In this document: piece by piece, positions 1-13,490 of the stretch
Layout of the letters: the number at the start of each line of letters is the position of its first letter
Position numbering within the stretch: the stretch's first letter is position 1
Assembly: GCA_016748015.1 (NCBI GenBank)
Contig: JAAOMT010000366.1
Location: 4,334-68,333 of the forward strand
Source of the DNA: Geosiphon pyriformis
Taxonomy: Eukaryota; Glomeromycota; Glomeromycetes; Archaeosporales; Geosiphonaceae
Direction of reading: 5' to 3'
Length of the DNA stretch: 64,000 nucleotides
Program-made: the position numbers and the translations under genes
Notes under the pieces: model-generated
Databases searched by the model: none
What the model was told of the DNA's origin: nothing
The model's input: the letters and a program-made list of their open reading frames with translations, nothing else

Positions 1-403
1 CTATCTACATGTATATAATATTGCAACGTAGAACATAAAATGGCTGTCTAAAAAGATTACAACAAAAACATTAAAAATGATCAGATAATACATCCACCAA
101 GTACTAATTATCTTACTCGAAAATATTGTTCAAAAAGGGGTTAAATTACATTACTCAACTATTTCGGAGACATTTGAGAGTATCAGCTACATTATTTTCC
201 TAATGATTATAGAAAGGTACAGAAACATCAAAATTCTAATTAAAATAGGATGTTATTAACTAATGAAACGGTTTTTATGTTGTTTTGTAATATTAAATCA
301 CTAATATCGTTATGAAGACTAGTTTGTCACATTGGAAATTTTTTTTTTGCATAGGCAAATAATGATAGTTATTAATTTTTCAGAAACGCCCGCTAAAAAT
401 TCA

Positions 404-546
404 GATGATAATCCCAAAAACACTCCAGGCATGCTAAAAAGATTTTTTATGAAAACATTCTAGAAGTCATAGACTAGCAATCGAATAGTCCTGATTTAAA
501 CCCTATCAAAATTTGTGGAGTATTATTAAAACAAAGGTAGAAATAC
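404..546 (+). pseudogene. Tc1/mariner transposase relic (C-terminal end)
   Basis: Reading the + strand from 404 gives DDNPKNTPGMLKRFF, which matches the second catalytic block of Tc1 transposases (QQDNAPIHT...). A stop follows at 461. After a frame change come SNSPDLNPIK and GVLLKQR, the conserved SPDLNPIENLW block near the end of Tc1 transposases. Only about 140 bases are recognisable, with at least two stops and a frameshift, so it is long dead. I see no terminal inverted repeat nearby. The family call rests on two ordered motifs with the right spacing. Confidence 0.7.
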
Positions 547-1169
547 GCATTTTGAATATTTGAGAGAAATTAAGATTAGTGTACAAGTATACACAAATTC
601 TGATAAATTTTTAAACTAATTAATTTGATGTCAGATTTCCAATAAATAACAAAAAAATATAAATCCCTCCTCGAAAATCTTTACTCAAATTTCATTAGTC
701 ATGTCTATTTACAAGATTTTCTAATTTCATGAAACACAAAAATACTGTTTTTCATTTCAATGTTAACTCGAGAAGTTTTTACATTTCTGAATCTAACAAA
801 TAATGCTAAATTAATGATTCCTAATATTTGTGGAGTTTTTCTCAATCGTTCTGGCAAAATTTTACAATATTTACAGTTAAACCACAAACAATTTTAGTTT
901 ATTTATTTTTCATCCCCTCTTAGAAGACAAAATCCTTTTCAAATCACATTGCTTCTCAATGCCAATCAGCTCTCACAAATGTGCGGAATGCTTTCCTCAG
1001 GTTCAGGAACCCTATACAAGTAAATTATTTTTTTGGAATTTTGGATTGACTTTTTATCGAGGCTTCGTTATTTTTGAATATTGTAATGTTTTTGAAATTA
1101 CTTATTTCGAAAAATCTTGGTGTAAAGATTATATCATGACTTATATCATTGATGAAATCATCTAAAAAT

Positions 1170-4100
1170 GCTATTTCATATCAACTTAAGATTAAGACCT
1201 AATAATTTTTAAAAAGTGTAAGAAAATAACGACTTAATTTGTTAAAATTTAATATTGTTTATTTCTTATTTTAAAAATAAGGAAATGTGATTAATTTAAT
1301 TTATGTTGATATAATTTTATATTTTAGCTAATAAATTTCAAGTTTAATATTAATATTGTTTATTCGATAATTCTCATTAAAATTTAAGTCAATTTATTTA
1401 CTAAAAAAAAGAAATTGAAGTAGTAAAAAAGTATTTTAGATTATGGGACAAACTGATAATTTATACTTTTTTATAACTTTGAAAAGCATTGTTTATATAA
1501 TAAACAAAAAAATTTCCAATTAATTATTTAAAATAAAATGCTTAATCACATAATATAAAATAAAATAATAAAGTAGTCTTTATAAATTTTACAATATATA
1601 AGCAAATTTATGAATAATTTTTAATAATAAATTGCTTACACAATTTTTAAGATTTAAACAACATTATGAATTAATTATAAATTTAATTGATGAAATTGAA
1701 AATTTTAATATGATTTGATTTTTACTTCAATTATAATAAAATTTCAATATTTTATTTGGTTATAATTCCCCAATTGAAAATATAGTAATATTTAAAAATT
1801 GTCCCTTTACGGTGTCGGTTAACTACATATAGGTACGTGTGATATTTTCGCCAAACAAAATTTTGTTTGGCTTATATTTAAACATTGAAAACAAAATGAA
1901 ACAAGAAATTGGAAGCACAGACAATTCAAATGGGAATTTTATACGTTGTAGTTCACTGATTTGTGTTACATAACTGTCTTTTTCAAAAGTTAAGAATTAA
2001 TTTCAATTAATCAAATATCAAAATACTACCTCTTATCAAAATTATGAGTGCTAAGAAAATGATGAAAGAAATAAAGCGCAACCTCACAAATATACGACAG
2101 TTCTTGGCTAAATCCAAAAGGACCAATAATCAAAAAATTTACCACATATTCTAAATACAAACAAAAAAATCCATTTATATGAAAAGCTATAAGACAACAA
2201 TGAAAGCCACTTTATGATATTTTTAATTATTTAGAGCTTAAGTACTCTTTAGAGACAGCTAGAACAGTTTATGATGCAGGAAATGGATCTATATAGCAGC
2301 AAAAAAGTCATTATTTCAAAAAATCAAGTGATCTCGCATATTGAATTCCTACTAATTCAATTTGCTCATTAAATTGGATTACTCTTTAATTATTTTTATT
2401 ACCATAAAATACTGTTCTTTCTTGCTATCCATTAGCATGTTACATGTGATCATAACAATAATATTAAGACTTATTTTTATTTTCAAGTTAAAATTAAATT
2501 GAGAATTTTACTTATTATTTAAAATTAATAAACCCAAAAAAAATTACAAAAAATTTTGATATTTAATATTTTTGCAAATAATTAATATTAAATAATAAAA
2601 CAAAATATTATCAATAATTAAACAACATTAAATGCATATAATTTTAAAAAAAACATTCAAATCTGTTTAAATAATACATTCTTGGAAAAAAAGCACATTA
2701 AGTCAAAATTTGAAATTTTTCAGTGATAAGTAAACAAATATATAAGCAAACTTAACAAATAATTATAAATGCATATTTAATATTTTATTAGTTAAAATTT
2801 GACTTAATATTTAAAATAAAATTATTGTATTAAAATATTTTTGCTAAATTAATTATGCTTAAATTTAAAATAATATTATTTATAAAAGAACTTCTATTTC
2901 GGGTCCTATTGAAAAAGTCAAAAGATTTTCAACCTAATAAGCTTTTTTTCTACAATCATAATGAAAAAATTTTCTTCTCCTAATTTTCATAATTGTAACC
3001 AAAACAAAAAGTAAAAAAAAGAACCACAACTTGTTTACAGTAAATAAAAGTATTAAAATTTCTTTTATTTATAAAAAAACTAAAATCAAACATTGAAAAA
3101 TGCTTTTTTTGACTTTTTTTATAATAAAACAGTCTTTAACTAATTTAAAAGCATTGTTACTTAAATAATAATAATAATAATTGTATTAATTAGCCGATCA
3201 AATATTAGCATTATATAAAAAATATAATATTCAAAATTTCAAAAATACCAAAAAGAATACAAGAAATTTTAAGAATGCTAAAAATACCAAAGAATATTAA
3301 AAAAATGTCAAAATACTTAAAAATATTAGAGTATTTCATATTAATAAAAATAAATGTATATATACAGATAATCTAGTAAAAATACATACTATTAGCATAA
3401 AATTAGCTTAGTAAATAAGATAACTTACTAAAAAATACAAAAAAAATTAGATATAGAATTGTAGAAAGCCACCACATAATTAAATCTTTGTTTTTATTTC
3501 AAATTTTTAAAATTATAAATTTCTTAAAAAATTAATTTTATATTAAACTTAATACAAAATAATTTATTATTATATAAAAAGTTTGTATTAAACTTGTAAT
3601 TTTAAATACTTAAAACAGCAATTGAAAAAAATGCCAAATTAAAATTTAATTGATTACAAGTATTAATTGAATCCACAGTAAACTTTTATAAATCATTGTT
3701 AATTTTGATGATTTTCTATTGTTGGATGAGAGTCATACCCATATTTCTACTCATTTTGTAAGATACACGGATTCAATAAAGGGAATGAAATAAATTTTTA
3801 TTATACTTTTCTCTAATTTTAAATAGAATAGCTAATTGTAAACGATTTAACAACGAATTTTTGAGAAATGGATATATTCAACTTCAGATTCAATTATTAG
3901 TATTTTTGATATTAAATATAGAAGAAGTCCTTTGTAGAACTTTCTTATAGATATTCTGTTAAAGATTAACCAATAAAAAGGATTTTGTTGTTTATTCAAT
4001 TAATATACTCTAGCATTAAATAGAATAAAATAAATACATCTTTTTTCAATTAGATGTTATTCTTATTAGTCAATGTATTTCTTCAAGTAGCCTATCTTCA

Positions 4101-6060
4101 ATCAATGAAATTTACGTTACAATTTCTTTCCAAAAATTATAGAAACAATTATACTTTTAACAGGCTAAATGTGGAGATTTCAGGCAATGTTTAATAAATT
4201 CAAACAAAAATTTCTTGACCTTCAAACCGAAATTCATATTATGTGTTTGATCTTGTTTAAAAAATTTTATAGCAATTCGTAAAGCCAAAAGTTGAAGATA
4301 TCCAAATTTTTAAATATTTTTAATTTTTGTTAAATATTGTCTAAAACCTTAAAAGACTAATTTCTTTAGGAAAACCTAAATAGTTATGCAAAAAACTTAT
4401 ACTTTTCAATATATAGTAACTATTCAAAAACTTCTAACACGATATGAAAATGAGAAACAATAGTATTTAAGATAAATATTAAAAAGCATTTGCCTAAAAT
4501 AAAGACAGATTCCTTGCCTTTCAAATTATTTTAGGAATTGGTTTGAAAATTTTGTGGAATAAACAAAATTTCATTTTTTCGCATTACAAATTTCAATTTC
4601 ATTAATAAAATATAAATTTAAGACCATATACTTTTTTTTTTTTTTTACAAAACTACATGTACTCCAAACAGTATAAAAGTTCAAAAAATATTTAATCTTC
4701 GAATTTTGGGAGCTATTTTCTGTTTATGGAACTTTTATATTCTATAAATAATATCAAAATATATGTCCTTGATTTAGATCTTAGCGAACTTTTCAATATT
4801 AGAGGAACTCTTTATAGTACCCAGGTACCTTATATGAAATTAAGTTCATAGATAAGAATATGGTCAAAGAAGATATAGTAATCTTTTTAAATGATTAATA
4901 TATTATACATTCACAAATATTCCCTAAAGAGATTTCTGAAAGCATGTTTTATAAAGCAATAGCGTATCAAAAAATTTTGCAAACTAGCAAAGCTATAATA
5001 TTGAACCAAAGTCAATTAAAGTTCAAAAGAGTCTGATTTAATTCGATTACAAACCCTGGTGTTACTGGGTATTACTGCTTGCACAAACTTTTGAATTGAA
5101 AATTTACAAGACATAAAAAATCTCTAATTAGCATAGCATGCACAGCGGTAGCAAAATATCTAGAAAAATCTTTCTTATATTGATGGATCGAATGATTTTT
5201 CTTTTATTTATAAGTACAAATATGAACAAAACTTCTTTGAAATTTTTTTACTAATGGGTAGAATGGTTTAATGAACACAAAATACTATAGTAGTATTGCT
5301 ATAAATAATGTAATTAAATTTATCAATTATCTAATTAAAGTTAAAAAATAGAATTGACGTTCAAGTTTAATATTTTGAATAAAATTTGCTCATGTCAGAA
5401 ATGAGAAAAAAGATTATTTAGCATGGAAAATACATATATCAATCTACAAAAATAATTTTAAAAAAATCAAAATTGAACATATTTCAAAATGAATAATGAG
5501 TAAGGAATTATAAATTGCAAATTTAAAAAGATTTCTAAAGTACATTCTAAAATTTGCTAAAGGAATAAATATAAATATATCCGGAATAATGACCAAGTAT
5601 GTTTTCTGTTAACAATGATTAGAATAGAAATAAATTTTGAATCAAATATGCCATAATAAAATATTAAAGCCTACAGTCATTATATGCACTGGTTATAATA
5701 GATTTGGAAGCAAAAATTAATTTATTGCCTTTTAATATAAACATTTAAGCTTCAAAAGAGAAGAATATTGAATTTTTTTAACATAGTTTTTAGCGAATTC
5801 ATTCCAATGATAGCATAATCCTCTTCATAATAAACAATTTGTTATTTTATTTTTTAAGTAAATCTATTATTTATTTAAATTGTTAATATTTCTCTCCCAT
5901 TCTCTGAAAGTTAATTCGAGTATATAAAATAATTTCTGCTTTGAATTGGTTTTAAATATATAAATTTGCGATGAAAAGTTTCTAAAGAAAACTAAACAGT
6001 TGATAAAATAGGGAAAACTACAAGGAATATTTTCTGAAATTAAAAATAGTTTTACTCACA
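1170..6060. other. AT-rich intergenic stretch, no supported gene
   Basis: The stretch is very AT-rich, with homopolymer runs and stops in all frames. The only longer open stretches are composition-driven. A short 39-codon frame at 2044 looks less random but matches nothing I know. A slightly GC-richer patch at about 4980-5170 has a short stretch of non-repetitive codons broken by stops. I do not call a gene here. Confidence 0.5.
1850..1871. repeat. 22-bp perfect palindrome
   Basis: The 11-base arms GCCAAACAAAA and TTTTGTTTGGC are exact reverse complements with no spacer. It sits alone in an AT-rich region with no gene beside it. It could be a transposon end remnant or a binding site; nothing in the sequence decides. 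Confidence 0.6.
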
Positions 6061-6075
6061 TGTCCATACAGTATA

Positions 6076-6500
6076 TTAAAACTCCCGATACAACCTCACA
6101 GCTTTTTCATCTATTGCTCAACACCTTATTCATAAAATACATGTTATTCAGATCATATTGGGCAATTGCATAACCTTGTTTAGTAGCAGCAGCTCGATAC
6201 CATTTCACAACTTCTTCATTCGATTGTTCAACTCCTTGGCCTTCCAAATACATATGACCCAGATTGTATTGCGCTTCTTTATGTCCCTGTGCGGCAGCAG
6301 CCCGATACCACTTCACAGCTTTCTCTTCTGATCGTTTCACTGCTCGGGCATTCAAATACACATTACCCAGATTGGTTTGCGTAATTACATCCCCTTGTTC
6401 AGCAGCAGCTCGATACCACTTCTCAGTTTCCCAATTCGTTTGTTTCACTCCTCCCTAGGACACCTGAATTGTGTTGTGACTGTGCGTCACCTTGGTTACT
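6076..6500 (-). pseudogene. Sel1-like repeat domain of a decayed kinase-Sel1 gene
   Basis: The main frame (6448 to 6107) holds three Sel1-like repeats of about 36 residues, each with the pattern A-Q-x-N-L-G-x-x-Y followed by K-W-Y-R-A-A-A. Examples are AQYNLGHMYLEGQGV and KAVKWYRAAAAQGH. An earlier partial repeat (QGDAQSQHNSGVL) lies upstream in another frame at about 6440-6500. The last repeat continues after a frameshift as EKAVRLYREF and stops at 6076. Sel1 repeats form alpha-solenoids that bind partner proteins. The domain lies directly downstream, on the same strand, of kinase remnants at 6641-7597. In Glomeromycotina this order is a common fusion. The frameshifts say the gene is dead. 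Confidence 0.75.
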
Positions 6501-6640
6501 AGTAATTTACAGCTCCAAAAAATTGCTAATTTTTAAAAATTTCTCAAATTCTTGTTAGACATTAATTATTATTGGACGGTCTATTATTATCTTATTGAAT
6601 AAATATGAATTCAATATTCACCATACTGAAACAAAAAGAT

Positions 6641-7597
6641 TTAGAAATCACTTCTATCTTTTATGATACCTGAACAGCATTTTCGATAAAGCTGAACATA
6701 TAAAATATTCAACTGATGAGAGAGCGATCCTCCTAGTTCAGTTTTGAAAATTTTCACACAACATTTTCTTGTCCCATTTAAAATTTCATCAGCTAATGTG
6801 GGATCTCTTAAACGGTGGTTAACTGTTTGGAATTTCCCATAGCAAAACGCCCAACGAATAGATATCGTATGCTGTGATATAGCTATATGTTTCATATACA
6901 AAGCTAACTGGATCTCTATAAGGAACTAACCCAAAACCATAGCATAATGAAATTGTATTATTTTCTGATTTTTATGTATGAGAACATTTTTGAGTGCATA
7001 AATTATAAAAAATTCTTAGATCTTATAATTTGACTTTAAAAGTCTTTCCGTTTAAATAAAATAACTCACTAAATCCTTATGCAATATCTTGTTCTCATGC
7101 AAATATGTTATAACGTCGATTGTATTTTTCCCTAGATCAATTTTCTTACTGATCCCAAGCAATTCAAAATGATTCTTTAAATAGTCTCGAAGTATGCCAT
7201 TTGCATATTGGAATACAAGAATATAGTCTCCGCTGAGACCTAAAATATGGCATAATTTAATCTTCTCTGTTTTGTAAACTAGAATAAATTTATTATAATA
7301 GAAATCTGGTTTCAAACCTTGTGTTAAACCTAAAAATTGAGTGATATATAGGTTTTCTCTATTACCCAGATTGTATAATATTTTCACCTTTATAGAAAAG
7401 TTTAAACAATATTTTAAGCTAGAAAGATTAAATATTCTCCGAATAATACCTCACGTTTGAAATTTTTTCTCTCTTTGTGTAATTTGCTTGCTGAAAAGTC
7501 TCTTAAATGCAACCTTAATACCTTTTTATTACAATATGCAACATCTATAGCCACCTTTCCCAATAAGAGTAGTCATGCCAAATTCCACGAATTCTAT
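6641..7597 (-). pseudogene. Decayed protein kinase (kinase part of the kinase-Sel1 gene)
   Basis: Kinase blocks appear in order on the - strand. From 7597 there is TTLIGKGG (glycine-rich loop), two in-frame stops, then KGIKVAFKRL carrying the ATP-binding Lys. At 7387-7052 come ITQFLGLT, the hinge DYILVFQYA and the catalytic loop LHKDL, with Lys replacing the usual Arg of HRDL. A plausible splice donor GTGAGT follows HKDL. At about 6960-6790 are GLVPYRDPV and AYDIYSLGVLLWEIP, the conserved helix-F block, followed by a frameshift. The last block contains ILNGTRK and QLYRKCC. Stops at the N-lobe and shifts in the C-lobe show it is a pseudogene. The DFG block was not found. The family is the TKL-like kinases expanded in mycorrhizal fungi. 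Confidence 0.75.
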
Positions 7598-7646
7598 GTT
7601 AAATATTAGATCAATATCAGTTTTCATTGGTTATTAATAAGGAATC

Positions 7647-7733
7647 TTTGAAATAACTTGTAGTTCACCAAAATGTACCTTTAGTTCGCTGAAATATTAG
7701 CAAAGGAAAAAGTGCTAGATTATAGAATAGTAC
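7647..7733. repeat. Dispersed 20-bp-period repeat, copy 1
   Basis: About 87 bases match 24785-24871 nearly base for base. It contains three units of about 20 bases (for example TCACCAAAATGTACCTTTAG) followed by a shared tail AGTGCTAGATTATAGAATAG. Here it lies just upstream of the dead kinase gene. The other copy has six units. Confidence 0.75.
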
Positions 7734-7837
7734 TCCGTATCACAAAAAACGAGCAACTAGAAAGTTACTAAATTCACTCAATTAAATATTGGGTTCAATC
7801 ACTTTAATTTTATATATGTATAAGAGACTATTCTATT

Positions 7838-7862
7838 TATTATTATTATTATTATTATTATT
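7838..7862. repeat. (ATT)n microsatellite
   Basis: About eight copies of ATT in a row within AT-rich intergenic DNA. Confidence 0.9.
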
Positions 7863-8625
7863 TTAAGAATATTATAATTTCGGGATTAAATTCATTTTTA
7901 ATTAAGACTTTAGAGATTTAAAATATATTTAAGTTTTATTAATTTAAATTACATGAGGAATTTACTTGAGGCAATCTTATTCATGAGTAATTGCTTTTTA
8001 TTATTAGTTGTGAATGAACCTTTAAATTTTTATTGATTTATATACTTTGAAATATGGTATTGACTTGTATTTATTCAAAGAATTAGTTACTATTGAGACT
8101 TTCTATTTTTACCTAAAATTATAATGTATATATTTTTAAATATTTAAAGTTAAGCGGGTTTCAATGTTATGCTTCACTATGATTTCTCTTGCTGAAAATT
8201 GCTCAATTCCATTCTCAAAATGGAAACAAATTGGCTTTTAAAATTTCAAGGTAAGTATTTGCATTTATTTTTTCACCATTTTTTTTGTACTTATCCCATA
8301 ATACTAATGATCCTTTTAATCCTCTCGCGAAACAACCCAAATTATTATCCACTTTTGAAAGTAGGGACTAAGCAATTAGTATTGAATTTTTCTCCAGTGT
8401 CCCGCCAAACTCTCGGTTGTTGTGATTGCTTCCCAATTTTCATCATAGAAGATAAATTGTAAGCATTTTTATTTTTATTTTCCTCCACCTAATGGGAATA
8501 TAAGCATGTGTTTCTGAGATATAAAGGTTTTTTGCTGCGATACGTGAGTGAAGTTCAGAGTTGTAGAGTACATTTGCGGCAGTTGACAATTTTGTAGTGG
8601 TGTCGTTTTTCCTTGGCTTTACACA

Positions 8626-8967
8626 TTAATAAATCTTTTTCTTGGTTGCTAGGAATTTGTGGTCTTCCAAAAATTGGTAAGTTTTGACGTTTTCCTGTTC
8701 TTTGGTACTTGTGATTAAAGCACCATATTGTTGTATGTTGCTTTTGCTGGCGTGGTTCCAGTTTTCCCAGTTGATTTGGGAAAGTTTCTCAGTTTGTAAA
8801 TGATAATTTTCAGATGTGGAAAGGGTTATTGGCTTTAGGAAATATTCAATAATCTCTGTGAAATTATGTATAACTTGGGGTAATTCATGCTGAAAAATAT
8901 TGCATTGTATAATTCTAATATCTGATATATTAAATAAAATGTTGGGCATAGTAATTGAATATCTGTT
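8626..8967 (-). CDS. Doubtful hypothetical ORF
   Basis: An open frame of about 114 codons starting at an ATG, with a varied amino-acid composition (stretches such as EIIEYFLKPITLS and YQFLEDHKFLATKKK) rather than AT-biased filler. It lies in a locally GC-richer patch of 8.5-9.0 kb. I recognise no family, signal peptide or membrane segment. There is no obvious promoter. An AT-rich genome gives few chance frames this long, so it may be a real gene, an exon or a gene remnant. No introns are evident. Confidence 0.25.
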   Translation of the reverse strand, partial: NRYSITMPNILFNISDIRIIQCNIFQHELPQVIHNFTEIIEYFLKPITLSTSENYHLQTEKLSQINWENWNHASKSNIQQYGALITSTKEQENVKTYQFLEDHKFLATKKKIY

Positions 8968-8999
8968 CATTGAATTCAAAATTTATTGGGTGATGGTAG

Positions 9000-11900
9000 G
9001 TTTGGAACAAATATAAGCTTTTTGATACATTCTAAAAAATGGAATTGTAATTATTTAAGAGAGTTTCAAAGTTTTTTTGAGAATTAAGAATTGTATTTAC
9101 TGGGATAGTGAAATGACATGTTAGAGCAAAATCCTTGAGTCTTATGTTTATTAATGCTTAACTTCATTTGGTTCAATTGTTAATTTTATTTTGGAGCATG
9201 TTATTTTTCAGAAGCTGGTAATTTAAATAATCTGATTTAGATAACTTAATATTGTGAATCAATAATACCAACTATTTTTGGGTTTTGATTGTAGATTTGA
9301 AATAGTAAACAATATTAATAAAAATATGTAAAAATTTTGAAACATTAAAAAGCCAATTATTATAAGATTATGTATTAATTTTAATTTCAAATTTTTTTGT
9401 ATTTAATTTAGATTATAGTTAGATTGTGCCACTTTTTTGTTTTATTGGTTTTTATTGCTAATTACTTATTTTTTTAAGATTAATTAAATTGATAAATGAA
9501 GTGTGTTGCCTTAAATTATTTTTACTTAATTTTGTTGCTAATTTTTATATAAAAATTATAATTTCAGCAGCATAGCACCATATTAACAGGTTTGGTACAG
9601 TTAGCTTTTTTTATTGCTGCTTCTGTTTTTTTTTATTTTCAGGACATGGTTTATATATTTAATATTAAAATACAAATTTGCTTAATAAATATATTTTTTA
9701 ATTCTACAACAAATTATTTTAAAATTTAAGAATCTAAATAATAAGTATTTAATTCAAATTGTTTAATAATTTATAAAAAATTATTGAACTCTTCTAAATT
9801 AGTATTAATATTTTTTGTTGGCTTTTGTTTAATGTTTTTAAATTAGGTTAAAAAGCAATTAAGATGTTTTTATTGGTAAAATACTTAATTAAATTATCTT
9901 TAAATCAGCAAATAAAATAAATACAACTGATTGGCTTTGAAGTTATTTGGTTGCTGTATTTACTAAACGAAATAAAATTATTTTAAAACCTTTAGCCATT
10001 AATAAGTATTGGCTTTAACTGTTTTTGCAACTTTGTTAAATTATTTTTTCTTGAAAATTTTGAAATTTTGAAATTTAATATGATATAATTATTTTTTTGG
10101 TATTTTTTTTTAATTTACTTCCGTTCTTGAAGTTTTTAAAATAATAAATAAATCAGTTTTGTGCTGGTTTTTAGTTGCTAAAAAGTGGTTTTAATAAACT
10201 TTTGTTTTAAAAAACAGACTTAATAAATGCTAAAAAATACCAAATATTAAAAAGCTTTTTAATTCAAGTATTTGAAGTTATTATAAAATTAATTTGGAAA
10301 ATAAAATGCTATTATTACAAGATAAAATATTATGTTCACAAATAGCAAAGAGAACAAATCATCAAAAATCTTTATTAGAAAAAATTAAATTAAATAAGTA
10401 AATAATTTAATTGATTTAATTAGTTTTATAAAAATTACAGCTATTGATTTTTTTGATAATTTAAAGTTTAATATAGTTTGTATTGTTAAAAAAAAATAAG
10501 ACAACTGTTATAATTTTATGTTTTAATCACCATTTTTGAAATTCAATAACAAATATCTATTGTTTTTATAATACTTAAATAGTTAAATGGCTTTTATAGC
10601 TTTAAAAAATTTCATTTATTATTTTTAAAAAAAATAGTTGACTAATTTTATAATAAAATTAATAATTAGATTAATAAAGATTAAATATTGTTAAAGTTTT
10701 GAGTTTTTACAAAAATAAATTAATGTTATTTTGCATTAAATTATTTAAAGCTATTGTTACAGATTGAAATAATATGCTAATACATAAAAAAACAAGTATT
10801 GTACAGCAATAAAACAATTAAAATATATTCAACAGAAGTAAGTTACATTTTGTATCAATTAAATATATATGTTTAGTTTTTATAAACATCTTAATTGCTA
10901 ATTTTGTCAAAAAAATTTGAAATACTATAGTTTTATGCCTTAATTAATGTTTTCAAAATTCAATAATAGATATTGTTTGTATTTTTTAGTAATTATTTAT
11001 TTAAAAATACTTTTCAAAAGCTTACAATATATATAATAAGAAAGAAAATTAGATTTTTTATTTTACATGTTCAAATTAAAAGATATAAGAACATTAATTT
11101 ATTATTCTTAGACTATAAATTATTGATCAAATTAATAATTACATCAATAATTAATTCTAAAATTAGAGTGACTTATATATATAACTAAATATAGTTGAAT
11201 AATTAATAAAAATAAAAAAATTGAATTATAACACTATAATTTACTTATTAAAAATAACATGCTTAAAAGTTGCAGTTATTTTAAAACTGAAGTTAAAAAT
11301 AATCAACCAAAGTTTGAATTTAAATTACAATTAAACAACCAGTAAATAAAACTGATTAATTTTTTTAACCTAATAATTCTAAAAATATTTTATTATTTGT
11401 TTTTAATTGAAAATTAAAGCAATTAAATTTATGTCAATATTAACAAAATTGCTGTTTTAAATGCACAGTTATCAAAGATAATTATCTTAATTCTATCGTT
11501 AATTACTTATATAATATTATCTAATTGTAATACTACTAATGCAAAAATGCAAAAATGCAAAAAAAAACTTCCAAAAAATTTGAAGCTGGTAACTAGTTTT
11601 TAAAGTATAAAATATATAGTTGTTATTTACTGTATATTGAATTTCTACACAAATTTTACAAACATTATCAACAATTTTGTATAAAAAAAAACAAACAAAA
11701 ACAATATTTTGTCTAAATTAATTTATTTGTAAAAACTGTTTTTTTTCATATAATGTCCAATATTATTAAAATTATCTATCATAATATATGTATTTAAAAG
11801 ATTTATTCATCTAAAAATTGTCTAAAATTTGAAAATTCATGCCAAGTTACATTCACAAATTAAAACAACTCTAATTTTACCCTAATCGAATGCAGAGAAT

Positions 11901-13290
11901 TGAAATTAAGTGCTTTAAAAACGCAAATTTTGGGAAAACTTATTATTTCAAATTTTATTTATTAAATATAATCAGCTTAAAATTAATAAAAACTATTTGT
12001 AATTTTAAATCTTTGTTTCTTTTATTGAATAATTTACAATATTTAATTCAAAGCTTTTTTTTCTTTTTTTATTATCTCACTTATTTATTGTTTTTAATTC
12101 TTCATATATGTTTTTACTTATTAGTTCCAAATTTAAATTAAATCAAAGATTCATTTTTTGATTAACTAATAAATCAAAATCAATATTATTTGAAAATTTG
12201 GTCTTTGATATACAATTTTTAAATATTTATTTAAAAGTATTTATAGAAAATATACAGAAATATTTTAAATCACGTTTTTTTTGTGCATAAATTAATCAAG
12301 GTATTTATTGATTTTATACAAACAATACTATTTGATTGTGCTTCTATTTGCAGCAATTACATAATTCCGATCAAATTTTCAAAACAAATGTATTCAGAAA
12401 GAGCATTTCAGGCTTGTTTAATTACCATTTAAGTTCTGGATGATTAAATAGTGGTGTGAAGTACGACAACAATCATAACTTTCAAAGATTCTCAATTGGA
12501 CTACGGTAATATCGCAATTCCAGCTGTGTCAACTTTGGAATCATATGGAATGATATTTTCTTGCGAAAAATATTTTCCATTAAGTCCTTGTCAGAATTGT
12601 GTGAAAACGTTTTTTCATGAAAAAGAATCTTTTTGATATTTTAAGTTTTATAATTTGACTTGTTTCTTATGATGTGTTTTAGTCATTGCAGATTTACATT
12701 GGAATGTAAGATTACAATCTATTATATGTTCAAAAAAAAATTCTATACAAAAGTACACAGATATGATAACATAGAGCCATCGATTATAAACAAAAATAAC
12801 GTGGTCGCATAATTTTAGCCGTCCCCTATGGAATGATAATAATTAAATTTTTATTATTATTCAAATAAGAGTTTTTTCAATTTTATTAAGTAAATAAATG
12901 AATAACTAAATGACGCAATTAACTCAAAAAATTGATAGTCTAGATGTTTGATAGATAAGCTAATTAAAGAATTTAGTATGAAGGGAGTTAGAAAAAGAAT
13001 ATGAAATTTACGCTTTAAAAAACGGGGGTATTCGTATAACGCAATAAAGGTCTGTTTCCATGGCGATCAAAAAAGGAAGGAGGAAACATCTATTGGACTC
13101 GAGTAATTTGCTTTAATGTTTGGAGGCGCTTTCGTCTATGAAATATGAACACCATGTTCTTTATGCTGTGGCCATTTATATTAATCAGTCTAATGTATTA
13201 ATTTTTGCATAAGAGATATGGGTCCCACGGTTTTAAGGGTGAATTTGATTTCCCATACTGATTGTATTTAGCCATTTTAGGATAGCCGAG
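9000..13290. other. AT-rich intergenic stretch, no supported gene
   Basis: This is mostly AT-only sequence. Between about 8.5 and 10.2 kb the + strand is richer in G than C. Short open frames at 10973 and 11890 are made almost only of Phe, Leu, Ile, Lys, Asn and Tyr and are not called. The patch at 12340-12640 and that at 13020-13280 are GC-richer but are broken by stops in all frames. They may be old transposon pieces. Confidence 0.5.
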
Positions 13291-13301
13291 TCAAAAAAAA
13301 A

Positions 13302-13357
13302 TGAGTCATGAGGATCTGCTTAATATTACGTTAGTCATGAGGATCCGCGTAATAATA
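13302..13357. repeat. Short direct repeat (about 28 bp, 2 copies)
   Basis: GAGTCATGAGGATCTGCTTA and TAGTCATGAGGATCCGCGTA lie side by side with a few substitutions. It marks the left edge of the repeat block that runs to about 14.9 kb. Confidence 0.65.
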
Positions 13358-13490
13358 TAAAAAATTTCCAGAAAGTACTAAGGTTTCAAAAAGTGATGCT
13401 TTGTTTTTAATGACCACATATTAAAAACTCAGGAGGTTATCTTCAAATCAATTTTACTAAAAATGTCTAGTTAACCCCACCCTTGTATTC

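Noticed and set aside
705-887. 60-codon - strand frame with a Cys-x-x-Cys pair (CKYCK)
   Set aside because: A single Cys pair, no further zinc ligands, and AT-driven composition elsewhere; no family recognised.
959-1165. 68-codon + strand frame with CAECFPQ
   Set aside because: Only the first 20 codons look protein-like; the rest is AT filler and no start context or partner exon is seen.
2044-2163. 39-codon + strand frame with a Lys-rich start
   Set aside because: Too short, no known motif, no promoter; may be a transposon scrap but nothing supports a call.
8199-8462. 87-codon + strand frame
   Set aside because: Hydrophobic, AT-type composition with a splice-donor-like word inside; no family and no support as an exon.
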